Positions 51,917-63,018 of a DNA stretch of 64,000 nt are shown here, piece after piece. The notes beneath the pieces are model-generated. The model was not told where the DNA came from, searched no databases, and was given only the letters and a program-made list of their open reading frames with translations. Numbering within the stretch: the stretch's first letter is position 1; each line of letters begins with the position of its first letter. A program made the position numbers and the translations under genes. Where the stretch lies: contig JBCAML010000011.1 of NCBI GenBank assembly GCA_038503075.1, positions 248,001 to 312,000 on the forward strand, given 5' to 3'. The stretch is from Gyromitra esculenta (taxonomy: Eukaryota; Ascomycota; Pezizomycetes; Pezizales; Discinaceae).

Positions 51917-53578
51917 ATGATTGAACTACTGGACATGCCAAATGAGCTGATATGGATAATCGGGGAAGAGCTCGACCCACCAAACCTCAATTCACTCATC
52001 AAAACCAACCGCCATTTCGCCGCCATCCTGACGCCGCAGCTCAACAGACGTGCTATCCAGGCTCTTCCCGGTGAGCTTTTCAAGGCCGCCATTTTTGGCC
52101 ACGAACATCTTATGAAGCTGCTCTTGGACAGCGGGGTCGACGTTAACATCAATAACGGTCCGCAGCAGCGGACAGCGCTGAGCATGGCAGCCGAGGCGCA
52201 CAATGTAGCGATCGTGAAGCTCCTGCTGGAGAGAGGCGCAGATGTTACTGCTCGAGACCTCTTCCACGATACGGCGGTCTCCTTTGCGATTGGGCGCGGG
52301 CGTGCCCGCTATTCTGGCGAAACGAAGCCAGTCGTGGAAATCATCAAGCTGTTCCTGGAGAACGGGCTCGACGTTGACGCCAGGGCCGGGAATTACAAGG
52401 CAACGACACTGTGTCTGGCGGCTAGAAAGGGTTCTTTGGAGGTGGTTCAGTTCCTGCTGGAGAAGGGAGCAGATGTCCATGCCCGCGATATCAATGGCGA
52501 TACGCCGCTCAGCCACGCAGCCAGACACCGGATTCGTCGCTACTATAATACAAACGTTGAAAGCAGAGTCAGAGAAATTATCAAGCTCCTCTTGGGCCGC
52601 GGAGCGGACATCAATTCCCAGAACGCCAGTGGAGATACTCCCCTTTTTCAAGTGATGAGAGACAAGTCGACGACGGCAAGACTCCTGTTCAATTTAGAAT
52701 CTCAGGGGGGCAATCTCGATGTTGGTATTCGGAATAACAGGGGGCAAACAGTGCTTCATGCAGCGAGATTCATGCCCTTTCAACTCGAGACTCTCAGCCT
52801 AATTTTGGCGCAAGGGATTGATGTTAATGCGGTGGATAGCGATGGGAAGACGGTTCTCCACCGCTACGCCTTATCAGAAGGATGTGAAAAATGCGGTCAG
52901 CTATTGATCGACCACGGCGCCGACTTGCTTGCCCGAGACAACCGGGGGAATACAGCGCTCCATCTGGCCGTGCGTTCCAGGGGATGCTGGAAGCTCAGGC
53001 TGTTCTTGGAAAACGGAGCAGACATCAATGCTTTGAACAATAGCAATGAAACACCGCTTCGTATCGCTGTCTCCCGTCGTGCCGAAAGCGCTGTCAGGGC
53101 TATCCTAGACAAACAGCTCCATACCGATGTTGGAGAAAACTACAGCGAGAGAACCCTTGCGCTTGCAGTCACCGGTGGTTCCGTAGGAATAGTCAAGCTT
53201 CTACTCGAAAAAGGTATCGATACCAGCGTCCCGCGCAAAAAGGACTACGGCTGTCTTCCGCTTCATTTCGCAGCCAGCGGCGGGCATGAAGAGATCGTTA
53301 GACTGCTGCTGATGGCTGGCGTTGGTGTTGGGTGGCTGGATTCCAACAAAGATACCGTTCTTCATTGTGCGACGAGGTCTGGATCCGGCGACGTCGTTAA
53401 GCTACTTTTGGATAACGGGGCTTCAGCAATGAAGGATTACCAGAACGCAGACGGGGAGACTGTACTTAGTATAGCTATCGCCAATGGTTGTACACATCTC
53501 GTTAATCTCTTCCAGCCAAATCCAGCCCCCCCGACTGTCCCGGAGATCAAGGTTTCGCCATCCCAACTATCAGCATAA
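51917..53578 (+). CDS. F-box and ankyrin-repeat protein
   Basis: 553 residues from ATG at 51917, chosen because the F-box begins at once (LLDMPNELIWIIGEELDPPNLNSL..., residues about 3-45); the frame upstream is Thr-rich and not conserved. Then about 13 ankyrin units to near residue 535, e.g. RTALSMAAEAHNVAIVKLLLERGADV, TTLCLAARKGSLEVVQFLLEKGADV and TPLSHAARH. Single exon. In this fungal family the F-box links to Skp1 of an SCF ubiquitin ligase and the ankyrins select the substrate; the substrate is unknown. Such genes are expanded in accessory regions. Nothing looks broken. Confidence 0.88.
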   Translation: MIELLDMPNELIWIIGEELDPPNLNSLIKTNRHFAAILTPQLNRRAIQALPGELFKAAIFGHEHLMKLLLDSGVDVNINNGPQQRTALSMAAEAHNVAIVKLLLERGADVTARDLFHDTAVSFAIGRGRARYSGETKPVVEIIKLFLENGLDVDARAGNYKATTLCLAARKGSLEVVQFLLEKGADVHARDINGDTPLSHAARHRIRRYYNTNVESRVREIIKLLLGRGADINSQNASGDTPLFQVMRDKSTTARLLFNLESQGGNLDVGIRNNRGQTVLHAARFMPFQLETLSLILAQGIDVNAVDSDGKTVLHRYALSEGCEKCGQLLIDHGADLLARDNRGNTALHLAVRSRGCWKLRLFLENGADINALNNSNETPLRIAVSRRAESAVRAILDKQLHTDVGENYSERTLALAVTGGSVGIVKLLLEKGIDTSVPRKKDYGCLPLHFAASGGHEEIVRLLLMAGVGVGWLDSNKDTVLHCATRSGSGDVVKLLLDNGASAMKDYQNADGETVLSIAIANGCTHLVNLFQPNPAPPTVPEIKVSPSQLSA

Positions 53579-54823
53579 CGTGCTTGTGCCTGGGTTTTTT
53601 AGTCGCATAGATCTATGTTACTGGCTTCGTTTGATCCCGTTTGATATTTTTATTTTATTTCGTGGGTCTTGTGGCGTTGGCGGCTTTATCTACGGGTTTG
53701 GGCTAGATGCGATAGGTATCTGCTTTTCTGGGGATCCATCTCTTCAATACTTATTTACTATCTCCGTCTTCTAGCTCGATCCAACTTTCTCCATGTATGG
53801 GCACGAAATAGCGGTGACTTTATTCTTAGTGCGAAAAAGTTGGATTCCTATGTAAAGCCTTATCGAATTTGCTGTTGACTATGGAATAGCAGCGAAGTCA
53901 CAGCTAATCACTCGCTTCACACTAAGGAACTCTGTTGGAAAGCTTCCTAATATGGAAGGCCTCTGGGGGAGATGGAGATTAGTGAGAAACAGTGGCCCAA
54001 GTACGCGGGTGCTCGGGAGGTTCTAGAGATCTATTGTACAAGTATACAGACGGGGAGCGAGCTGCCAGCCTCTAGAGAAGCAAGCAATTCAAATACTGTG
54101 CCTAATATTCTTTTGAAAACGTATAAGATAGTAATAGAATAAATGACTATTTGCGATACAGATTTAACTACTGAAATCCCCTGACTAAATACTCTTTGTC
54201 CTTCATACAATAAACCTGTTACCACAAGAGAATATGCCCGTCGGGCTAATACAAAGTAAATCCTCCGTCGGCTAAACATCCATCCGTTTCTCTCTGTATG
54301 CCAAGCCTAAATAGTAACATAGGTAAAAGCACCTTATTGCAATATATTCCAACAAATCTCTGTTGGGAATAAGCTCCCCAGCCACGTGCGGTATTGTCCT
54401 AGTGCAGGTAAACACAGTTGAAGGTTCTAGATAGGACACCTTTAGTTTCTACGAGGGGATCAATGCCTACTGCATAAAACCCCCTTATGGTACAGGGGCC
54501 ACAGGAAAACAGGGTGTTCAGTTACAGAACGATGGGAATGAGCTATCCCGTCGGTATCGCCTAACTAGTACTGCGGTGGGCGCTCATGTGGGAATCCTAG
54601 GTACTGAACTTATTTTATTGGGGAATGAGCCATTCTGGCGTACTGCCACTTGGGTATGATGACTTGCGTTTATGGAGGTCACTCTGAATATGTGTTGATT
54701 GATATAACGAACCCTCTACACCCTGACTACGATTCCTAGAACCACCCAAACTGTGTCCCGTAGTTCCTCACCTACCCACCTCCTGTGGTCGCTTTCCTTC
54801 CTCATCGTCCTAAAGAGCCTATT
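53579..54823. other. Spacer
   Basis: No gene supported. AT-rich 3' flanks of two genes. Confidence 0.5.
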
Positions 54824-55233
54824 CTATATAACCCAGTATGTCCAAGATAGTAAAATCCAACGCCATAATACACAACGGCCTACCACCGTCAGCACGGTCC
54901 GCTGCCCACCAGAAGGGGAACTTACACCATGTACATACTCAAAATGCGTATAGCTTTTCCCACCGCACATCCTTCCACCGGGACAGCCATAAATGCAAAG
55001 TAAACCCACGTCACAAGAAAGCTCGGCTCTGCGATCATGAGTTTGAAGGCATAGGGTAGGCTGGTGTAATTGAGCGTGAGGGGAAGATAGATGAGCGTGG
55101 CAATAGACGCGATGGCAGTGCGAGTGTCCTCGATGTACCCGGCGAGGCCAAGAATGATGATTGCGAAAAGAAGCTGGAGACCGCGTACAAAGAGGTAGAC
55201 ATCGATCAAGCCGAATTCAGAAGTCCTGGGCAT
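54824..55233 (-). CDS. Small four-helix membrane protein (MARVEL-like)
   Basis: Exons 55233-54939 and 54879-54824, 116 residues. The 59-bp intron has canonical donor GTATGT and acceptor GTGGTAG, phase 1. Four hydrophobic segments: about 10-31 (VYLFVRGLQLLFAIIILGLA), 42-58, 68-88 (PSFLVTWVYFAFMAVPV) and, only after splicing, a last one, RCVLWRWILLSWTYWVI. Size, short loops and helix order suit fungal MARVEL-like proteins of the plasma membrane or eisosome. The family call is tentative; the spliced C-terminus is what makes the protein complete. Confidence 0.55.
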
Positions 55234-56878
55234 AGTAGGCTAAGCAGGGTTAGTAGCTCGGCGTAGCGTGATGGTCATGGTGTTGGGGAGCAGCGGGGGA
55301 TGAGGGCTGGATTCAGGTTAGGGTTGTCGTCGCTGTTGCACAAACTATGCGTGATATGGTGTCTGCATTATTAGTCGAGGGTCGCTGCATCGGCCGAGTG
55401 AGTTACTGTGAATCGCTAGTAGCGACCCCGGTTGATGAGACCGATACGGTCGGGTAGAGGAGAGAAACGGAGATAGAGAGGATGAAAGGGAACTAAACTG
55501 AACTGGGAATATATATATGGAAACGTGAATAAAGAGGCAAGGGAAAAGGGTACACAAAACTACGAAGGAACATTGGAAGAAAGGGCATATGAACCAAAGA
55601 ACTGTAGCATTAGCTATAGGACCTAAAAAGCAAGCGTGCAGAAAACTGATTTCCTTTCATCTTTGCTTTGGCTCATCGTCTCCTCTATTCTGCTTTGTTG
55701 GAGAACCTCGAGACAACTTACCCACAAATACGTGTAGTTAGCATTGGAAATATACAGTTTAATAGCTGGCTGGGCTGCATACGCTTAGTGAAACACACAA
55801 TTGCAAGGGAAGACTAGGGAAGATATGAAACACCCTACCATTTTTGTCTTTCTCCTCATGAAACTAATTAAGATACATAATTTTGCGAATATTGTTTTTA
55901 ACTCGTGAATTCTGACAGTAAGGTTGTTAAAAAACCGCCACCTTTTTCAGCGTTTCTTATACCCCATTAGCGTACCTCTGAAACCGTCACTCCCCCATCC
56001 CCCCCACAAGATTTAGTAATTAGAAACTGCGCGCTCTTTGATCCTGCTGTGCACAGATTTCATCTCATGTCTTAAGACTCCGGTGGTTAATACCCATGAC
56101 AACCATCCAACCGGAAACTTCAGGCGCGCATATCGTTTGTTACCGCTCGGGGCCTGTTAGAATTCCAGTATGTGCCTACAAAAGATAGTGTCTAGGTGAG
56201 AGCCACTGTAATCCAAGAACAGGCCTTCTGTGGTTGATTTGAGGTGGGATCGGTCTTGACACACTATTACTTAGGTATCGTATCGCCTGGTTAGGGCTGC
56301 AGCGGGCGACTGTGGAATCCCAGGTACTGAACTCGATTTTTAATTTTTTTTTTACCTTTCTCAACTTTTCTAGTTTCGTCCATAGGCTTAGATGTCCTCA
56401 GTTAAAAAGACCTGAAATATACTGAGGGGAGCCTGGCTAATGGTTTCGCTTTAAATCCACAGTGAATACACACAAACAAGAGTCTTATCATATGCATATT
56501 ACACTTATTAGATATAGATGGACATGTACAGACTCTGGTAGAAATTCTCTTTCCAAGCTCCTTAACATTTACAACGATCTCTGTTAACTAATCCATAGCC
56601 CTCAGTTTATGTGGCTGGAGCATAATGTAAGGAACGTGCCTTAGCATAGTTGTTCAATCTAGTAGGAAGTCGCTATATTCTAGATTACTATAGACTAGAA
56701 TAGATGCGGAAGAACTCTTTCCTGAGAAAACTGGCTTCTGGCTAATTTTCTAGGGACTCTATTCTACTGTGTTCTCTAAGAAATCCTCTATGCTAGAAGA
56801 AGTTTATAAGAACAGATAAAGCCCGATAAAAACTCCAGAATGTATCATAAACTTTCTATCAAAAAGGTATATTGACAC
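55234..56878. other. Spacer
   Basis: No supported gene. Contains the 5' flank of the membrane-protein gene and AT-rich sequence with no repeats that I can define. Confidence 0.5.
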
Positions 56879-57782
56879 ATGGCTCCGGCACTAAAGAGGG
56901 TGCGCTTAAGTCCCTCGGGGAGGATAAAAATTTTAGTACGCAGTGATCGGGAAGGAAAACAAAAGATTACGAGCAGGCTGTTTCGTGAGCCTATTTATCT
57001 CCATGAGGAAGTAAAAGACGAATTCGAACTGCGCAGGTAAGTCATCGCCATTTCATAGCTTCAGTTATTCAAAATCACTGCCAGAGGGCTCACAATCTCG
57101 ATCTTTTCTAATATCACTCACGTAATTTTGTGAGGGATCTATAAGTTTTAAATGTACCGTCTGTCTTGAAACACTTCGTCCTTCCTATTTTCCGAAGAAA
57201 GATCCTACCTCAACCTGTGCTCACTCCTTATACCCGTCCGCACGCGTGTGCACATCTTGCGTCAAAGCGTCTATTACTGCAGCAGTCACAGGGTCTAGCT
57301 GGTCCCATCCCAAGTGTCCTGAGTGCTCAGAGCCGTTCTCCTACGCCGAGATGGCACTATTCGTTGACAAGGAAATACTCGCAAAGCACGACCAACACGT
57401 CCTTCTAACTATTCTTTCACAGATGCCCGATTTCCGCTGGTGCCTCACCAAAGGCTGTGGATCTGGCCAATTACACGTCGGTGGCCACGACAGTCCTATA
57501 ATCACCTGCCGCGAGTGCAAAGGTAGTGCGTGCTTTATTGACGGTGTAAAATGGCACTCGGGCCAAACCTGTATCCAGTACCAGGCAAAGAAGGATTTAG
57601 AGGCAGTTGAGACAAAAGCAGCACTTGAACGTATCCAGAAGACAACGAAAGCTTGCCCGAATAAAGATTGTGGGGTAAGGATTGAGAAGAATGGAGGATG
57701 CAGTCACATGGTTTGCCAGCGGTGTAATTTTGTATTTGATTGGCAAACGATGCAGGCGAGAAAGCCCTATAACTACATGTAA
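56879..57782 (+). CDS. Short RBR-type E3 ligase-like protein
   Basis: Exons 56879-57036 and 57146-57782, 264 residues; 109-bp intron (donor GTAAGT, acceptor CTATAAG, phase 2) restores SFKCTVCLETL. RING1-like: CTVC...C..H...VCTSC...KCPEC. In-between-RING: RWCLTKGCGSGQLHVGG...CRECKGSACF. RING2-like: CPNKDCGVRIEKNGGCSHMVC, which includes the expected catalytic-type Cys in HMVC. The end CNFVFDW lacks the last zinc Cys (FCWxC in most relatives) and the protein stops soon after. RBR enzymes pass ubiquitin through a RING2 Cys. The missing ligands suggest a truncated or diverged copy; a further 3' exon is possible. Confidence 0.72.
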
Positions 57783-58264
57783 TTATCTTCGGCGTCGACG
57801 GTTTGGTTTGTCTTTGGAAGGGGATGCGCCAAGAGCCTGCAAGTTAGCAGCGTCGCGGAATGGCCATTTGGCATGCGTATATATAGAAAACACATGCGAT
57901 TTATTGGTTGGCCTATGTACTAGGAAATAATCCATATAAGCTATTTGCGTTTTTTATGTTTCCTACTAATTTATGAAGAGATCTAGTGGCTCATAATTAC
58001 ACTTCCTTTCGGCCCTTAAGCTTACATCCAGCCCCAGGATTGATCCCTCTCTTATGACCGATTGATGGCTATGGCTATGAAAAGATTCCATCAAGCAAAC
58101 AAAACCCCTACTGCATATATCGGTATATTCTCGTCCGCAATCTCACAATAATCCAGACGCCAGAAATTCATTACCCACAAATATGAGCACCCGTTTCCCC
58201 TCCAGAATAGCATTTATTTGATCAATGGTCCCAATCGAATAATCTCACCATGCCCCGCTTAGAT
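57783..58264. other. Spacer
   Basis: 3' flanks of two convergent genes; no gene seen. Confidence 0.5.
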
Positions 58265-58489
58265 TTATGGTGGGCAATTGGCCCTGCATTCTTTCTGACA
58301 AAGCGGAACGTACCAGTTAGGTCCGGCGCAATCTTTTACACATTTGGCGCTGAAAAAAGGTTATGTGCATTAGCTCTATCTTGCTAGTGTCCCAAAAGCG
58401 TAGGTGCTATTCACTTACCGGTTTGTGCAAGCTTGCGCATTCACAAGTGCGATAGCAAGGAAAGCAGCAATGATGGTATTGAATTGCAT
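58265..58489 (-). CDS. Small secreted six-cysteine peptide
   Basis: Two exons, 58489-58419 and 58349-58265, 51 residues; 69-bp intron with donor GTAAGT and acceptor TTTTTTCAG, phase 2. The first 20 residues form a clear signal peptide (MQFNTIIAAFLAIALVNAQA) with a likely cleavage after AQA. The mature part is about 31 residues with six cysteines spaced C-x5-C-x3-C-x9-C-x3-C-x3-C, enough for three disulfides, and it is basic. This is the layout of fungal small secreted cysteine-rich proteins (effector, antimicrobial or mating-type roles are all seen). The spacing lacks the CxC of defensin-type folds, so I do not assign a fold. Excellent splice sites and the clean frame support a real gene. Confidence 0.7.
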
Positions 58490-61291
58490 TATTTGGGGGT
58501 TATTCTGGTGGGCCGGATATCTTGTGGATTTTTGCCCTGAGCGAGTATTTTTTATGAATTGTGGGTAGGGTGGCCTGGATGTGCGGATAACAGTAGTATT
58601 TATAGGTACGATTGAACCTCTGTGTAAGAACTTGAATTCACCGCCATCCTCAGTTGATGCGGCGTACGCGTAGCGGAGTAGATCTCATCGGGCAACACCT
58701 CAGAAAAGTAAATCCACCCCTGAAGATAGATCTAGGCTTCGCCAAGCACTTAAATTCTAGTATCTCTTGAGCTAGTTCCGGCACCATACAGCTCTGGTAG
58801 GTGGAACATACATCAACGGCGTGCTACGAAGTAGGAAAAGTGGGGTGGCCGGTTCACGCTTTATTGATAAGTGCTGTCTAAGTTTTTACGAACTTGGATT
58901 TAGAATCCGAAGATGGTACATGGTTCGCATGGCGACTTCACGAAGCAATCATCCCATTGTCTGAGCTTTATGGACTGAACCCTCGCGATGTCTCAGATCT
59001 TAATGGTCCGGCTAATCCCGATGCAGGTCCATAAGTTATATCCGTTAGGGTTGAAACATAATTTAAATGCTCTGAACCCTTATGGGAAAAGTTCTAACTA
59101 CATTCTCCTTGCCCCTTTGGTGATGTTTAGTGATGAAAGTTTCTTGGAGGGGCGCTTCTATCACGATCAGGAAACATTTAGTAGCCTCCAGTCATAGCTG
59201 GCTAGAATGAACCCGAAAGTAGGGGTAAGCAAGCAAGAAAATAGACGATAAGACTCTTCCTTACCAGAGCCAGACTGGCGGGTAGATATAGTGAGAAACT
59301 TTACCCTCCTGGCGACAACTGTTTTGGTAAATATTTATAACTGAGTCTTTTTTTGGAGGTTGGCATACGTGAGTTAGAATCTCCACGCTTCACCTAGAAT
59401 TATCTAAAATACGAAATATCTCGAGTAGTGGATCGCGATCTAGCTGCGTCAGCAAGGCGACACCATTTCAAGGACCACCTCATCAAAAAGGATCATATTT
59501 CTTCACTTTTAAAATCAACGAAGCGATTAAAAATCAGTAGAAATATTTTGAAGCCTACCCGGAAACGTTTTCAGGGTCGATAGGTTTGAATTCTTTAAAC
59601 TATAGCTGTTGCCTGGAGAGAGACAGGGACTACACAACGACTACAAAAAACACGTCATGATGGAAGCACGCGCAGACACTTATATCTCCAGTTGCTCCCA
59701 CGCAAAATCCAACAATCTATCGCTCTTTACTGTGTCAAGTGTTTAGAAATCTTAACCCAGATACCAACCCAGCCATTTCAATGACAGCCGCCGATATCCC
59801 TTGGTTGAGTGCGCGTTAAATTGCGTCTTCGATGTGCCGATATTCTAAATTGGAGCTTCTTCAGTGATGCTACGATTGAGTATTAACTCGACGCGGCATT
59901 CTTGAACTATGGCAGTTTGTATCTAAATCCTTTATACATGGATATTATTAGTAGCAAATGCTCTAATAAACCCCTGTCATGGCCCATAGATATCTCGAAA
60001 GCATCGATTATCCCCTACGAACATTGTTTCTAACAAACAACACTATTAGTTTCGGTCAATGGAGGGGTTTATGTTGACGATGTGCCATTCTGGCAAGGTC
60101 TTCTGACGAACAAGGAGGCCTACGGCATTGAATACTGTAAAACAAGCAAACCCCCACCATCTAGTACACTGCTAACTTCCTTGTCAATTCAATACGGCGC
60201 CCACAAATTTTGTGGTGGCATACTTTCCGCGGAACTCCTCCATTACTCGATGCTGAGGATATTCCTACCCGTTCATCACGCTACACAGCCACGGTAGCCC
60301 GCAGTCATCTTAGTTTCTATGATATTCCAGTCAAAAAAAATTTCGATATGGATATGTAAAGGAACAATGCGAGAGATTATGACTCAGAATACAAACAGGT
60401 ATAGAAAGACAGGTGGGTCTTCGATTCTGAGCGAATGAGGCTTTTCATGAAAAAGCTCACTTGTTCTTTGTAATCAATCATGTGTTGATAGTCGATGCGT
60501 CTCGTTACACCCGAAAAGGGTCAAGATATAGTAAGTGAGCGCACACACATGTAGTCTAGAAGAAGTGTCTGAAGCTTCCGACTAGGTACGTGGGATGGAC
60601 CAACTTATTTCGCGACCCTTAAATATACATATACTCTCAACACTAGTTAAACACTTCATTCTGGGAACTTTGCGAAGAACCCATGCCCCTAAGAACTCAT
60701 CGCCAATGCTCGCGATAGAACCCTCGGGATACACGCTTCTGCAATGTTGATACTCAAATAAGATTTTTAAAGCAGCACTTGATGTAAATTTTCTCTGCGG
60801 ATATTTGATCACACCTCTGTATGATTTTATTCCACCACGGTCACCTACTAGTCTTTCCCTCAGTGGAGGAGGATAGCAAAGGACCGAGTGATATATTAGA
60901 ACCTCCCTCTTGCCAGTGCTAGACTGATGGAAGAATTTTACCCTAGCCACATTGCTGGCGACTCGGATTATGAGATTCCATTTAGCTACCTCCATGCCTC
61001 GATGATTTATGGCTTATGGCATGCAATATCTCGAGTAGTAGATCTAGAACACTCATAAAACTGTCTATGTAGGTGAAGTATACGTATTAATCGCGTGATA
61101 CACAGTGCATCACTCGTATTTATATGGCGTTGGCCCAGGACCTACAACATTAGAGAAGCTCCCATAGCAAGAATTCGGGAGTATCCAATCCCCACTGATA
61201 TCATTAGTGACAAGGCTACTACTTACTACTAAGATGCAGATGCAGATGCAGATTCGCTATAAACATAAATATCTACAGTACAACCTCATTA
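58490..61291. other. Gene-poor spacer with decayed coding remnants
   Basis: No intact gene. At about 58895-59030 the plus strand reads EDGTWFAWRLHEAIIPLSEL before a stop, and at about 60040-60140 it reads NGGVYVDDVPFWQGLL; both look like fragments of dead genes, source unknown. Otherwise AT-rich. Confidence 0.4.
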
Positions 61292-63018
61292 TTACAGCAT
61301 AGGCTTCAAGTCACCCGCAACTCTAAACGGAGCCTCCGTCAAGCTCTTCACTTCCTCCACCGTCACACCTCCGGCAATCTCTACGAGAGTCAACCCATCC
61401 GTAAAATCAACATCGAAAACACCAAGCTCCGTTATGATCCGCGAAACGCATGTTCGGCCCGTAAGTGGAAACGCACATTCTACCCACCCTTCATATTAGC
61501 AAAGTTGGGGGAGGGGAGGGAGTGGGAATGGGAGCGGGAGAGAGCATACGTTTTAATATCTTCGGTCTCCCCTTCTTATCGCAATGCTCCATAGTAACAA
61601 CCACCTTCGTCCTCGCCGGATTCGAAACCAGATCCATCGCGCCTCCCATCCCTTTAATCTTCCCCGGCAACGCCCAGCTCGCAATATCACCATACATGCC
61701 AACCTGCATAGCCCCCAATATCGTTAAATCGATCCTTCCGGAGCGGATCATCCCGAAGCTCTCTTCGCTCCCAAATACCGCGGCCCCCGGAGCAAGGGTG
61801 ACGGTTTCTTTACCGGCGTTGATGAGGTCGGGGTCCTCCTGTCCCTCCTGCGGGTACGGTCCGAGACCCAGAATACCGTTTTCGGACTGGAGCTGGACTT
61901 CGACGGAGGGGTCGACGTAGGATGGGGCCAACATGGGCATGCCGATACCGAGGTTTGCATACATTCCATTCTTGAACTCTTTTGCGGCGCGCCTGACGAT
62001 GCGTTCGCGCTTACTCGCCGCCTCCCCGGCCCCGAGCGCAGCAGCGTCAGCGTCAGCGGAGTTTCTGGCGAATGTGTATTTCTCGATATTTTTGGGCGCG
62101 GTGGACTGGATGACGCGGGTGACGTAGATCCCGGGGAGGTGGACCGCGGCGGGGTCGATCTCGCCGGGCTCGACGATGTGTTCGGCTTCCACGATGGTGG
62201 TCGTGGCGTTCCGTCCCATTGCGCCATTGAAATTAGCAGCCGCAAAGCGAAACTGGCAGTTTCCAAGCTTGTCAGCTTTCCACGCTTTTATGAAGGCGTA
62301 GTCGCCACGGATGGCTTCTTCCATGACATAGGATTTTCCATCGAACACTCGGACTTCGCGCGGGGTTGAGTACTGCGCTACTGTGCCGTCGGGGTTGTAT
62401 TTAGTCGGTAGCTCCCCAGTCTGCACCACGGTGCCGAATGCGGCCGGTGTGTAGAATGCTGGGATCCCGGCGCCGCCGGCGCGACAGCGCTCAGCGAGGG
62501 TTCCTTGCGGGGTGAGTTCTAGCTCGATCGCGCCGGTGAGGTAGAGGCGTTCGAAGGTTTTGTTCTCGCCCACGTAGGAGGCTATCATTTTCTTAATCTG
62601 ACCTGATGCTAGGAGCTTGCCGAGACCGGCGCCGTCTATGCCAGCGTTGTTGGAGACGGCGGTGAGATTGGTGATTTGCGGGTTTTGCTCGAGTTCGTCG
62701 ATGAGGGTGTCGGGAACGCCGCTGAGGCCGAAGCCGCCGGCTAGCAGGGTGCTATCGGAGCGGAGGTCTTTGATAGCTGAGGCGGCGGATGGGAAGACTA
62801 GCAGGGTTAGCGGGGGCTCGTAGAGATGCGGGGAGGGGGAGAAGTGCCTTTGTTGATTTCATGGCGGCGGGAAGTAGAAGCAAAGGTCCGGGCAAAGAGA
62901 AGAGAGTGCTGAGATGGTTAGCAAGAGTTCGTGTCAAGTGGGGAGAGCTATATACCGTTGAGGGGCCGCAGGTGAAATGGCGGGCAGTTCGCAGGAATGT
63001 AGCTGTTGCTAATGTCAT
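61292..63018 (-). CDS. Succinyl-CoA:3-ketoacid CoA-transferase, mitochondrial (SCOT)
   Basis: Exons 63018-62956, 62908-62848, 62797-61550, 61479-61292; 519 residues, the usual length. Presequence-like N-terminus ([15 protein letters not shown]...). Joined exons 2-3 give [15 protein letters not shown]. The N-terminal half has [16 protein letters not shown] and [12 protein letters not shown]. The C-terminal half has [14 protein letters not shown] and [12 protein letters not shown] with the catalytic Glu of the family. Exons 3-4 join as [19 protein letters not shown], ending VAGDLKPML. Reaction: moves CoA from succinyl-CoA to acetoacetate in ketone-body use. Introns are 47, 50 and 70 bp. The second starts GC (GCACTT...CTAACCCTGCTAG): no GT is available there and only this choice yields the family sequence. 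Confidence 0.92.
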
